Assembly: GCA_035236585.1 (NCBI GenBank)
Contig: CP141128.1
Coordinates: forward strand, 50,953,257-51,017,256
Source of the DNA: Warburgia ugandensis
Lineage: Eukaryota; Streptophyta; Magnoliopsida; Canellales; Canellaceae
Direction: 5' to 3'
DNA length: 64,000 bases
Shown here: positions 22,046 to 31,053 of the stretch, piece after piece
How the letters are laid out: every line of letters begins with the position of its first letter
Numbering within the stretch: position 1 is the stretch's first letter
Program-made: the position numbers and the translations under genes
Notes under the pieces: generated by a model
Databases searched by the model: none
What the model saw: the letters and a program-made list of their open reading frames with translations, nothing else
Told to the model about the DNA's origin: nothing

Positions 22046-23433
22046 CGCCGACACTGTACAAAAAGTAAAGGTTCCTTTACTTTAGCTTTTGCTTTTGCTT
22101 TCGGCAATAGTGGGAATCTCTTGTGGGGCCAGTACTGATGAAGATAATTTGCCCAATATTCGTCTGGATCTGGTGACAAGGGCTCTTCCGGAGTAGGTGG
22201 CTCTCGTGGCTCATCTTCAGAATCTTCGAGATAAACAGTCTTGTGAGTCACGGGTTTCTCCAGCTCAGCAATAAGCATTCGTGAAACTTCAAAGGAAGTA
22301 TTCACAGCGAATTGTCGTAACTTGCTGAAGAATCTACTGCAACTTGGAAGAAACAGTAGAGGAGTGGTGATCAAAGTATAGTCACCACAAGCTAGGACCT
22401 GATCTTTCCAATCAAGATTTTGAATCCTTTTCTTTAAATGGATAAAGGCTGATGCTCGCAGACCTTTAATGTCAGTAATGACTTCAGAGGAAAATTCTTG
22501 ATCTTCATCTAAATGATCTTTTCCTTCAAGGATTCTGATCAGGTGATATGCCGGACAAACTTCTCCGGTCTCTGGAATCCATTCTGGAGGGACTGAAACA
22601 AATTTCAATCTAAATCCTCCTTCTCTGTTATCATAAATGTTGAACATTGTCTTTTGGAGAAGAGGAGGTAGTCCCTTGAGGTCTTCAGGTACCTCAGTAA
22701 ATAAGCTTCGAATGAAGCCCATGCCGTAAAGCCACACTTTGTGTTTCTGATTGTGGTTGGCTTTGACATTAACTGCCTTGTAAAATGGAACGCTTGTTGA
22801 TCTGACAAGGAGGGTTGAGTCCTTCAATGGTGCCGTAAGGCGAGTATGGAACTTAATCCATTTTTCTTCAGAATATTTTGAAGAACTGTAATCCACTGTT
22901 TCAATGTGAGGCTCAGGATGAGCACTGCTGCTTGCTTGTTCCTGCATCATGTAAAGACATGTCAGCAGAGAAATTTGTAGGGATGAATCCCTTGGAGCTT
23001 GAATCTCCTTTAACCCATCAACGATGAGGGCCTTTTTTCCTTTTTGTTCTTTAGAACCAGAGGTTCTGTAATTCCGAGAGTACTCCCTCTTGTGTCTTTC
23101 AATCTCTTCCTCAGGAGGATAGAGAGAATGCATCCTTTTACACAGTAGGTGCAGAGCTTTGATAAACTCATTACTGTTATGTTTTAAGAATTTCGTAAAA
23201 ACATTATCAAAAAGAACTTGGTCTTCTTGCTTCAGGGAAACCCTGGATTTAAATGAAATCGTTTCCGATTCCTCAACAGTTGCCTGTTGGTGTCCATGCT
23301 TCTTGCAAAGTTTAGGGGGTTTATCAGTCATTGAGGACTGGAGAACATCGATGCGCTGGTCAGTAGAAAGAACAAGAAGTTCTTCTTTCCTCGAGCTTTT
23401 GCTACGAGAAGTAGAGGAAGTTGACATAGCCAT
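22006..23433 (-). CDS. caulimovirid terminal ORF, unknown function, SINE-derived C-terminus
   Basis: An uninterrupted 475-codon frame, last gene of the minus-strand viral copy. I do not recognise a catalytic domain. The first 30 residues are Ser/Thr/Lys-rich; residues about 95-140 are basic and charged; 190-340 look globular (VWLYGMGFIRSLF, PPEWIPETGE); the end is Pro/Glu/Asp-rich and then Lys/Ala-rich (KAKAKAKVKE). Caulimovirids of several genera carry a C-terminal gene at this place, either transactivator/viroplasmin or of unknown role, and this may be such a gene; that is inference from position. The frame is the same as that of RNase H just upstream, separated by two stops, and the ATG follows the usual RNase H end (ALTRE). 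The last ~14 residues are encoded by SINE sequence, so the native C-terminus is lost. Confidence 0.7.
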   Translation of the reverse strand: MAMSTSSTSRSKSSRKEELLVLSTDQRIDVLQSSMTDKPPKLCKKHGHQQATVEESETISFKSRVSLKQEDQVLFDNVFTKFLKHNSNEFIKALHLLCKRMHSLYPPEEEIERHKREYSRNYRTSGSKEQKGKKALIVDGLKEIQAPRDSSLQISLLTCLYMMQEQASSSAHPEPHIETVDYSSSKYSEEKWIKFHTRLTAPLKDSTLLVRSTSVPFYKAVNVKANHNQKHKVWLYGMGFIRSLFTEVPEDLKGLPPLLQKTMFNIYDNREGGFRLKFVSVPPEWIPETGEVCPAYHLIRILEGKDHLDEDQEFSSEVITDIKGLRASAFIHLKKRIQNLDWKDQVLACGDYTLITTPLLFLPSCSRFFSKLRQFAVNTSFEVSRMLIAELEKPVTHKTVYLEDSEDEPREPPTPEEPLSPDPDEYWANYLHQYWPHKRFPLLPKAKAKAKVKEPLLFVQCRRDPLWPAPSPDPA

Positions 23434-23970
23434 TTCCCTCGTAAGAGCGTCTGGAAGGCAATTCTTCTCACCTGCAATATGCTCAACCTTAAATGAGTAC
23501 TGTGAAAGAAAAACTTATCAGTTTATCAGACGATGTTTTGTAAGAGCACCCTTGAAAGAATTATTCATAAATGTTGTGAAATACTTGATATCAGTTCTGA
23601 TCAGAAATTCTTTTGAAAGGTAAATCTCACATTTTTTAATAGTGCGGATTATAGCTAAGATTTCCTTTTCAAAAACAATATATTTCTTTTCATATTCAGT
23701 AAAGGAGCCAGAAACATATTTCACAAGATTATCAGACAATTGAGTGTTAGGGTTGTAACTCTTTACAATACCACTCCAGCAGGTGTTGGCGGCATCTGTT
23801 TCTAAGATGATCAGATCATCTTCTTCAGGGAGCTTGAGCTTGGGAAGGTTTTTGCATAAAGCTTTGATTTTGCGAACCTTCTCTTCATCTTCGCTGCTGA
23901 ACATCCAGGTTCCCTTCTTCAATCTCTGACTTAAAACACATGTATGCTCAGAGAGTTTAGGAATGAAATC
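23434..23970 (-). pseudogene. caulimovirid RNase H
   Basis: The clean part (23922-23518, 134 codons) has the RNase H catalytic Asp in ETDAANTCW, the Glu in FEKEILAI and the third acidic residue in IRTDIKYF, in the normal order. A TGA near 23954 separates it from the RT frame, and a TGA-TAA pair at 23523-23518 follows HRLIN; otherwise the frame is continuous from RT to the terminal ORF. The RNase H tail after the double stop, ending PDALTRE, is the usual caulimovirid ending. RNase H removes the RNA strand during reverse transcription. Confidence 0.85.
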
Positions 23971-25674
23971 TCAGACATAATTGACACATCCTAAGAACCT
24001 TTTGAGTTGCTTGACATCCTCAATTTTATCAGGAAATCCAGATATTTTTTCTAAAACATGAGGCTGCATGCAGATGTATCCATGCTCAATTTCAAGACCA
24101 AGAAATTCAATCTTATTTTTAGATAAGAAAACTTTGTTCTCACCTAGTATGATGCCATGATTCAGTATTCTAGTAATGACGATAGAAAGATGATACAGAT
24201 GTTCTTCCTTGCTGTTACTGAAGACAAGGATATCATCAACATAAACAGAACAAAAATAATGTAAGTCCCCAAAGATTTCATCCATTCTTCTTTGGAATAT
24301 ATTAGGGCCATTTTTGAGTCCAAATGGCATGACTAGCCATTCGTATTGACCCATAGGGCAATTGAAAGCAATCAAAGGAATGCTTTCTTCTGTTAGTTTG
24401 ATTTGCCAAAAACCAGAGTTGGCATCAAACTTGGAAAACCATGTAGCTCCCATGATTTTCTTAATCAGCTTCTGGACATTCGGAATGAAATATCCATTAA
24501 GGGCTGTGACCTTGTTCAGAGCCTTATAGTTGATGACAATACGAGCCTTTCCTCGTTTTTCTTTAGAATGATTCCTAACTATAAAGGATGGACTTGAGTG
24601 TGGACTAGAACTCTTCCTAATCACACCAAGTTTTTCTTGTTCAAGAACTTGCTTTTCAAATTCAAGAACATCCTCATTCTTAAGATGCATTGGTCTAACT
24701 CTGATGATGGCATTAGGGTCCAGGAGTTTGATGTGGCATCGAGCTTTGTCCTTTTCCCAACGCTGAAGAGGATTATTGCTAAAGTTTTTAGCAAGTCTAA
24801 GTTTGAGCTCTTCAAGTGTTTCAGAAGGAATATCAGGGTCAAACTTATATTTCTGAAGGATGTTGGCTTCTATAAGTCTTTCTAACTCATCTCTTAGCCG
24901 ATCAATCTTTTCTTGTTCATCTTCTGAAAAGTCAGAAGAAGAAATAGATTCAGAGTCAGAATACGTGACAGGATTAGAAAGCAAAGGACTTTCTTCGTCT
25001 GAATCATAATGTTGTTTGGTTGCTTGAGTCAAACAAGGTAGTGGTTTGATTTTGGGTTCTGAGAATTCACCACGCTGTGCTTGAGGAACTCTGATGGGAA
25101 TAGGGGTGAAACCAGAACAACAAACCCGGTGGGCATCGCGAACGCGAGCCACATAGTAGCGAGTGCCAGACGGATGTCGAAAGGACACTTGCTCAAGATC
25201 TTGATTGTACGGTGCATACTTGTAGAGAAAGTTGTTACCTAGAAGTACGTCAGATCCAAGATGATCATTCCGCCAGAGACGTGGAATGATGAACTTACCT
25301 CTGCCAAGATAGATGGGAATATTATTGGCGTGTTCGGTAAAGATAAGTTCTTCACCATTGGCAATGGGAGCAATGAGTTCAACCTTTGGGTCTGTAACCC
25401 ACATATGTAAAGGAATTGCATTGCCATGGGCGATACACATACTTGCTCCAGAGTCAATATATGAATGCAAATGATACGTCTGGTAGCCAGGGAATTTCCA
25501 AGTAATGGAAATGTAAGTACTGTTAGGAGAAGTACTTATTGCAAGGCATGTATCGGGAGAGACATGCTTGGTAGGATTCTTCAGTTTCCTTTTGCATCTG
25601 AAGCTTGACTTTAGCAAGTAACTCTTGGTCTTGCTGTAGTTGAAAGAGCTATTTAGCATAACAGGTCTTTTCAA
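23971..25674 (-). pseudogene. caulimovirid aspartic protease and reverse transcriptase
   Basis: A 567-codon open frame, but the first ~33 residues are out-of-frame reading created by a 23-bp deletion near 25593 relative to the plus-strand copy. True viral sequence starts at about residue 34. Protease active site YIDSGASMC lies near residue 77. An acidic Ser-rich linker follows (about 225-250). RT blocks: IRKSSSPHSS and IVINYKALNKV (about 350-390), the first catalytic Asp in FSKFDANSGFWQI, LVMPFGLKNGPNIF, and YVDDILVFSNSKEEH (about 475-490) with both catalytic Asp intact. The RT domain has no stop up to 23971. It would copy pregenomic RNA into DNA in the virion. Confidence 0.9.
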
Positions 25675-25689
25675 TAGCTATCAGTTCTC

Positions 25690-25858
25690 TGGTTGCAGAT
25701 GGATTATTAGTAATTTTCATGAGAACAGATAGAAAACATGCTTCATGATAAGTATAATCTCGACTCTTATCACAAAAGCAGTGATACCTTTCGGTACATA
25801 GACATTCTTCACACTTAAATGTAACATTTTCATGATAGGTGAAGAAATGCAGTTCATC
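25690..25858 (-). pseudogene. DC1-like Cys/His module between capsid and protease
   Basis: In the frame continuing the capsid past its TAG, the minus strand reads a His near LHSFTYHEN, then QCEEC, RYHCFCDKSR and YTYHEACF. The spacing His, Cys-x2-Cys, Cys-x-Cys, His-x2-Cys resembles the DC1 (C1-like) zinc-binding domain of plant proteins. The plus-strand copy has the same block with one Cys changed to Tyr. The capsid frame ends at 25859-25861 in this copy only, while the TAG downstream (after CYAK, near 25650) is shared by both. Function unknown; nucleic-acid or membrane-lipid binding would be guesses. Confidence 0.6.
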
Positions 25859-27500
25859 CTAAAGAACAAAGGTCTTTGGATGCTTCCATTTATGTAACTC
25901 TAAAACATCAAGATTTTCATGTTCATGTTCAGTTTCATCTTCAGAGTCAGAGGCAAATGAGTAGATAGATTCATCATCATCAGAATCGTCATAGGGAATT
26001 AAAGAAAAAGAATTAGCTAGTGAGACTAATTCATCTAAGTGTTCAATCCACCTAGAATTTTCCTTTTTCTTCCTTTTTGGACATTCATTGGCATAATGTC
26101 CAATTTCTTCGCATAGCCAGCATTTGCAGGCTTTCGAACTAGAAGAAGAACTAGGATGAGAAGATTGTTTAGGTTTTCTCCTAAAATATTTCTTGTGAGG
26201 ATTCCTAGTTTTTCCTTGTGGAAAAGTTTTAGATTTTCTAAAACTTCTCTTACCTTTTTTTCCCCATTTAGGAAAAGAACTTTTCTTCTTACGAGAAGAA
26301 GAAGTATGGCAACCCCACTGTGTGGGAGCTTCAAGAAGGTTTTTACAGAAATTTGAACTGTATTTCATCGCCTTCTTTGCCTGCTTTATCTCATAATTTC
26401 TGAGACAAGCTTCCTTGAAGTATTCTTGACAACAAGTGATAATTTTTCCAAGAGAATCATAAGGAATCAAGGATTTCCTCTTCTTTTCTGAGATTTGAGA
26501 ATTCCAGGGATTAGGAAGTTTGTTCACAAATAATTTCAGAAGTTCTGGATCACGTGGTCTTCCAATGGTATAGAAGTATCTCTGAAATTCATTTGAATAA
26601 TTCTCAAATTCATTTATGTTACAGATACCAAGCTTCTGGATATCTGCTTCAGCTTTAGCAATCTCCTTTGGTCTGAGATTACTGATATCTCCACAAAATT
26701 CATTGTAAAGACATCGTGCAAAGTCTTCTGCACTTTTGCTGAGTGCCATGTGTCTTCTGAAGTCTAAAAACTCAGCAGTCTGTTGATAGCTTATGAACCA
26801 TTTTCTAGCATTGCCGAGCAGAGAATGAACATAGTAATTGTACACATGTTCATTGTTCCATCCTGCTCCTATGAAAGACATAGCAATGTTCATAGAGGCT
26901 ACCCATTCGTCAATAGCTTTCTTTTTGTTTGCACAATTGTCTAGATCTAGCCATGTTCCTGATGACTCTATTTTAGGCCCTTTTGTCCTAAAATGTGGAG
27001 TATACTGTCCTGTATACTTTTCTCCTGGTTTTCCCGAAGGAAGATTACCAAGTGTCGTGGTCAAAGGCATTGTATCCTTTTCAATGATCTGAGTGGGCTG
27101 ATTGATGATAGTCTGAGGAATACCACTAGAAGATGCTTCAGCAGGTGCCTTGTCACGATTTGGATCTCTCGGAGGGATGTCCTCTGGAGGATCATGTACT
27201 GAACTAGCTTCATCTTGCATAGTCAGAATATTGTCAGATGGATCCTTCTCCAATCTGCCTAATTGTAAGACGATTTCATTGAGTCTCACAGGATCCCTAG
27301 TGATGTCAAACTCTCTATTAAGTTTTTCTCTTAATTCTTCAATGGAAGAGAGTTTTTCTCTAGGTTCTGAAGTAGAAGCTTCATCAATGTAATCACAGTC
27401 AGGTATTGCTTCTTCTTCAAAATTTTTGAAGCGGGAGGAAATATTTTCTTTAGAGCCTTCAAATATGGAAGAGAGTGTGAGACACTTTTCTCACAGGCTC
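25859..27500 (-). CDS. caulimovirid capsid protein with CCHC zinc knuckle
   Basis: The open frame runs from a stop at about 27503 to the TAG at 25859; the first ATG is near 27210, and the first ~70 codons overlap or abut the movement protein end in another frame. Features: N-terminal acidic/coiled part (EELREKLNREFD), a helical core with WISYQQTAEF and DFARCLYNEFCG, a Lys/Arg-rich region (SSRKKKSSFPKWGKKGKR), the knuckle Cys-x2-Cys-x4-His-x4-Cys (CWLCEEIGHYANEC) about 75 residues before the end, and an acidic tail. This is the standard layout of caulimovirid capsids, which bind the RNA leader through the knuckle. The C-terminal TAG is a copy-specific nonsense change: the plus-strand copy has Gln there and continues into the DC1-like module. 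Confidence 0.85.
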
Positions 27501-28553
27501 TTTCTTAAGCTTCCAATGATCTGGAAAACTTATTTCATCCCAATTCGAATCCGAAGGGAGAATCGTGCGACTACTAGGATGTGTCTGAATAAGAGTGGTG
27601 GGACGTCCTAGAGGCTTTAGTTTGTTGTTGGGCTCAACAACAGTTTTCATGAGTTTGTAGTACATTACATACTCAATACTCATTTCCTTATAAGAATCTT
27701 TCATTTCCATGCCATGCGTTTGCACCAGCATTTTCAATGAGTTGGCTGCATCAGATAGGTGAACAGAATAGTCGAGGACGACCATGAAATATGCTATCTG
27801 AGAATTTAAATCTGCGGTAACAGCGCCAACTAGACTTTTCTCAAAGTCTTGGATCCTATTATCTTTTAAGCATGCCATTACGGAACAACCTAAGTTTTTC
27901 CAAGCAAGCAACTTAAAAGCAACTTGGACTGCTCCAATATGAACATATTGGTAACCCTGTGATAGTGTAAGTTCACAGTCCTTAGGTCTGAACAAATTTA
28001 GCTCAGTGGAATCACCAGAAATAGCAGGGATGCTTATTTCTAGCTTACGATATCTACAGCTACCTTTAGGCTCAAAAGTTCCTTTTCTGTAGATCTCGGT
28101 AATGTGCTTCTGAGGGATTTGTCCCATCTGAAGTTTAGAGTAGACATCATTGATGTCATATTTGACTCCATTGATGACTTCAATTGTTCTTTTCTTGAAC
28201 AACTCCATCATCTGCAAACTGTCCTTTGGAGGAGAAGGAGTATTTCCAATTCTAGGAAATATAGGTTTAGGAAAAGGTCCTAAACTTGGACTGGGAGGCT
28301 GGCTGACAGTCATAGGAATTTGCTTAGCAACTTCCGAGGCGATTAAGGTTTCACTTAACCGTTCAGACTTATTTAAGTCTATTTTCTTAGACAGAAGATT
28401 CAGTCTTTGTTCTAAGACTTCAATTTCTCCTAAGATTTGGTTATTCTGGTGAATAACCTTAGCTAGATCATCATTGATCTTGCCTGAAGGCTTGCTGGGT
28501 CCTTCAGCTATAAAACCTCGACTGAGGAGTGTATCACGAACTGCTTCCTCCAT
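27459..28553 (-). CDS. caulimovirid movement protein (30K-like)
   Basis: An uninterrupted 364-codon frame with a good ATG, at the place a caulimovirid movement protein occupies, upstream of the capsid. The N-terminus (about 25-65) is helical and charged, residues 80-110 are Pro/Ser-rich, and the core from about 125 to 320 contains KGTFEPKGSCRYRKLEI, GYQYVHIGAVQVAFKLL and LDYSVHLSDAANSLKML. The HIGAVQVAF block and following Asp-rich strands fit the 30K movement superfamily, whose members widen plasmodesmata. I assign it by order and these blocks, not by alignment. It overlaps an upstream frame by about 20 nt and the capsid frame at its 3' end. No stop breaks it, but the rest of the virus is broken. 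Confidence 0.75.
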   Translation of the reverse strand: MEEAVRDTLLSRGFIAEGPSKPSGKINDDLAKVIHQNNQILGEIEVLEQRLNLLSKKIDLNKSERLSETLIASEVAKQIPMTVSQPPSPSLGPFPKPIFPRIGNTPSPPKDSLQMMELFKKRTIEVINGVKYDINDVYSKLQMGQIPQKHITEIYRKGTFEPKGSCRYRKLEISIPAISGDSTELNLFRPKDCELTLSQGYQYVHIGAVQVAFKLLAWKNLGCSVMACLKDNRIQDFEKSLVGAVTADLNSQIAYFMVVLDYSVHLSDAANSLKMLVQTHGMEMKDSYKEMSIEYVMYYKLMKTVVEPNNKLKPLGRPTTLIQTHPSSRTILPSDSNWDEISFPDHWKLKKEPVRKVSHTLFHI

Positions 28554-28773
28554 CTCCGAAGAAAGTGTTTATCCTTTCAACAAGAGGCCTTAGCTGTTCA
28601 ATGATAGCCAACTGTGCAACCTTAGTAACAGTTTCTTCAGTTCTGAGCTCTGTAGGTTTGGGATTATCTGGGTCAAACTCAAGAGTTTTGACAATCCTTT
28701 CAATTTCAACTGTCCTAGAGTCAAGAGCTGATAGAATTGGTATCAGAGCTAGTACTAGAAATAGTAATTTTGT
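28534..28773 (-). CDS. small viral open frame upstream of the movement protein, no ATG
   Basis: From the stop at 28776-28774 to TGA at 28536-28534 there are 79 sense codons with coding-like content (ALDSRTVEIERIV, VAQLAIIEQLRPLVERI). The TGA overlaps the movement protein ATG, the tight overlap typical of caulimovirid gene starts. No ATG occurs in the frame, so it may be the 3' part of a small ORF cut by the integration junction or started at a non-AUG codon. Function unknown. Confidence 0.5.
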   Translation of the reverse strand, partial: TKLLFLVLALIPILSALDSRTVEIERIVKTLEFDPDNPKPTELRTEETVTKVAQLAIIEQLRPLVERINTFFGDGGSSS

Positions 28774-29400
28774 TTATGTCTAAATTCCTTAGTAATTTAG
28801 AAGAAAAGAAAAAACAAAAACAGGTTAAATAGTTTTCTGATTTCTGTTGTTGCAGAGACAGAGAACTCTACACTCATTGCAAATTCATGAATGCTGCAAG
28901 ACTATAACATGAGTTCATCAGTTACAGATTTGCATAGATTTCTTAACAAGCCATCAATTATACCATGCCATCCTAAGGCCCTTGTTTTGGCCAAATCAGT
29001 TAAGATCCTGGCGAAAATATATAATCTGCAATTCATTAGGGGACCTTAGTGAACATTTTTTATTTTTATTTTCCTGCAGCAGACATTACTGCAGTTTACT
29101 AAATTTTTCCAGGCAAAATCAGAGTTCGTAACTTCACTAGAGCTATACAACACAAGATCTCAGGAGCAAGGACTTTGGAAAACCCAACAGAAATGCAGAC
29201 CATGTGATAGTGTGGTACATTGTTGATGTAGCGTCAATGGTTATTGCATTCTTCTATTCTAGCTTCCAAAGTTTTCTTGTCATTGATCATGTTAGCACTA
29301 CATATATAGAATTGAAACTTTATATTGCTGATCGTTGCTGTGAAACTTAAGATTCTTCTATTAGTTATTTTTCTTTCGTATCATTATGCTTTGCCAGTCT
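28774..29400. other. spacer beyond the viral copy
   Basis: No family recognised. A 46-codon frame with ATG at 28909-29049 (plus) reads VTDLHRFLNKPS and ALVLAKSVKILAKIYNL and has coding-like composition, but lacks clear splice sites around it. The viral 5' junction is somewhere between 28774 and 28860. Confidence 0.3.
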
Positions 29401-29578
29401 GAAGGGGAGCCTTGGTGCAACGGTAAAAGTGTCGTCGTGTGACCTTGAGGTCACTGGTTCAAGGCGTGGAAACAGCCTCTTGCAAAAATGCAAGGTAAGG
29501 CTGCATACTATAGGCCCTTGTGGTCCGCCCCTTCCCCAGCCCTTTAGGCGGGAGCTTTGTGTACTGGGGCTGCATGTT
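29401..29578 (+). mobile_element. Au-type SINE, near full length
   Basis: GAAGGGGAGCCTTGG start, box B-like TGGTTCAAGGCG, CAGCCTCTTGCA body, end GGGGCTGCATG. Flanks TTGCCAGTCT (29391-29400) and TTGCCATAGTCT (29579-29590) look like one TSD with a 2-bp indel. The 3' end lacks the CCCTTTT found in other copies. Confidence 0.85.
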
Positions 29579-29862
29579 TTGCCATAGTCTGTTCTTGCAC
29601 TCACCATGTGAAGGAAACTGTAATATTTATCTGAGCTAATTTTGCCTGCTCTTCAAATATTTTCATTTTTAATAGAAAATGGATGCCCACTTTACCAAAT
29701 GTTGACATCAAAACCATATGTGGGCTAGGGTCGATGTTTTTTTTATGTTTTATGTGTTAACTTTATGTATAATCTATGTATTATAGTTTTGTGTTCGATC
29801 TGTTTTCTCTTGTACAACTAAACAACCAAGAAGTTAACTATCTTTCTTTTGTTGTGCACAGC

Positions 29863-30230
29863 GCACAGAAATTGTGGATGATGCTTCATGGGTTATGGGA
29901 TTCTTAGACATTATTGATCCAGCTTTGGACAGCATAAAGAGACTATTGAAAATGGAGGTAAACTCTAAAATGGATGAAAGATCTTTCAACAGCATTAGAG
30001 AAAGAAATATGAGTGGTGGTGAAGAAGAATCTACCGAATCTTCATCCAGTCTCAGAAACACTGACGTTGCAGAAAATGAAGAAAACGCAAGTTCTGATAC
30101 AATTGATTTTGATTTGGATGCTTTTATCAGAGAAAAGTTATCACTTGATGCATCAAAACTGGATGCCCAAACAAAAATGTTCGAACTTGGGAGAATTAAA
30201 ACGAAAAGAATCTGGAGATCAGATTATTAG
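29863..30230 (+). CDS. possible host exon, acidic Ser-rich protein end
   Basis: A coding-like frame preceded by a pyrimidine tract and TTGTGCACAG at 29862, a good 3' splice site. It reads through DDASWVMGFLDIIDPALDSI, a Ser/Glu-rich stretch (GGEEESTESSSSLR) and FDLDAFIREKLSLD, and stops at 30228-30230. Amphipathic, no stops for 122 codons and not resembling any element nearby, so it could be the last exon of a host gene whose upstream exons were displaced by insertions. I do not recognise the protein. Non-coding chance remains possible. Confidence 0.4.
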
Positions 30231-30748
30231 ATTGCCATCACGGTGCCCTGAGACTGGGCCTTCTTAAATATTTACATTGGCAGTTACCTTTTCTAAATTT
30301 GTAATTACCCAGTCATATTTGTCGGATGTTGGTGAGGATAAGGCGCTTTGGATCTGATAAAATCATACACTTTGATTATATATCACGTGTATCTACAATC
30401 TTTAAATGTATATAGAGTCAACTGGAAACTTAAGGCTCTTTGGGAGGAATTAAGTGCAGCGCCAGGTGAGAACTTGTCACTCCTTGAATATAAATTTTAT
30501 CTAGGTGTAGAACTTTTTCTCAAGTATCTCTAGGGATGTCCTGCACTCGAACAGTTAAGATCACGGTCAGTGTGATATTATGTCATCCACGATAATATCT
30601 GGAAGATTGAAAGGTAAAATTTCATAACTATTTGGCCTTCCATTAATGGACCGCTTGTAGATGGGCTATACGAGCAGCATTGAACAATTGGATAATGGGG
30701 ACCACCTGACTGCTCCATCAGTTTGATGTCTTAGCATTGGTTTTGAAA

Positions 30749-30837
30749 GAAGAATGTTTTAAGATCCCCTAATCGAGACTTGCAGTTTGATCTTTTCCAG
30801 TGAATGGTCTAGATTGGGGAATCTTAAAACATTCTTC
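30749..30837. repeat. 89-nt foldback with 30-bp arms
   Basis: GAAGAATGTTTTAAGAT... at 30749-30778 pairs with ...ATCTTAAAACATTCTTC at 30808-30837 over 30 bp with about four mismatches, leaving a 29-nt loop. Outer bases extend the pairing imperfectly. Size and shape fit either a tiny MITE or a plant miRNA-type precursor. No TSD was evident. Confidence 0.75.
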
Positions 30838-30963
30838 ATTTAAAAGCAATACCTCTTATTCGTTTAAAACTTTCAGATGGGACAGGAATGGACAGATGTA
30901 AGGGTTGCTGATATAGAAATTTGACTTCAAAACTCTATTTTTCATTTTTTTGTGAATTAGCAG

Positions 30964-31053
30964 GAGAAGGAAAATCGGCAGTACAATTCCAAAGAAACTA
31001 TTGCCAACCATCTCATGAGCCTTCTACCCAAACCCAATGAAAGATGGGTGTGA
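30964..31053 (+). CDS. possible small terminal host exon
   Basis: After GAATTAGCAG at 30963, a 29-codon frame reads ENRQYNSKETIANHLMSL and PKPNERWV, then TGA at 31051-31053. Codon content looks protein-like, and it sits 0.7 kb beyond the other possible exon on the same strand. Too short to be sure; it might belong to the same disrupted gene. Confidence 0.25.
   Translation, partial: EKENRQYNSKETIANHLMSLLPKPNERWV

Noticed and set aside
24621-25457. Plus- and minus-strand frames of 60-100 codons overlapping the viral RT
   Set aside because: Shadows of the RT frame; their content follows codon positions of the real gene.
28738-28749. Perfect TGGTATCAGAGC (tRNA-iMet primer site) on the plus strand
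   Set aside because: It is on the strand opposite to the viral genes and inside an open viral frame, and no LTR end precedes it. Most likely a coincidence or a scar.
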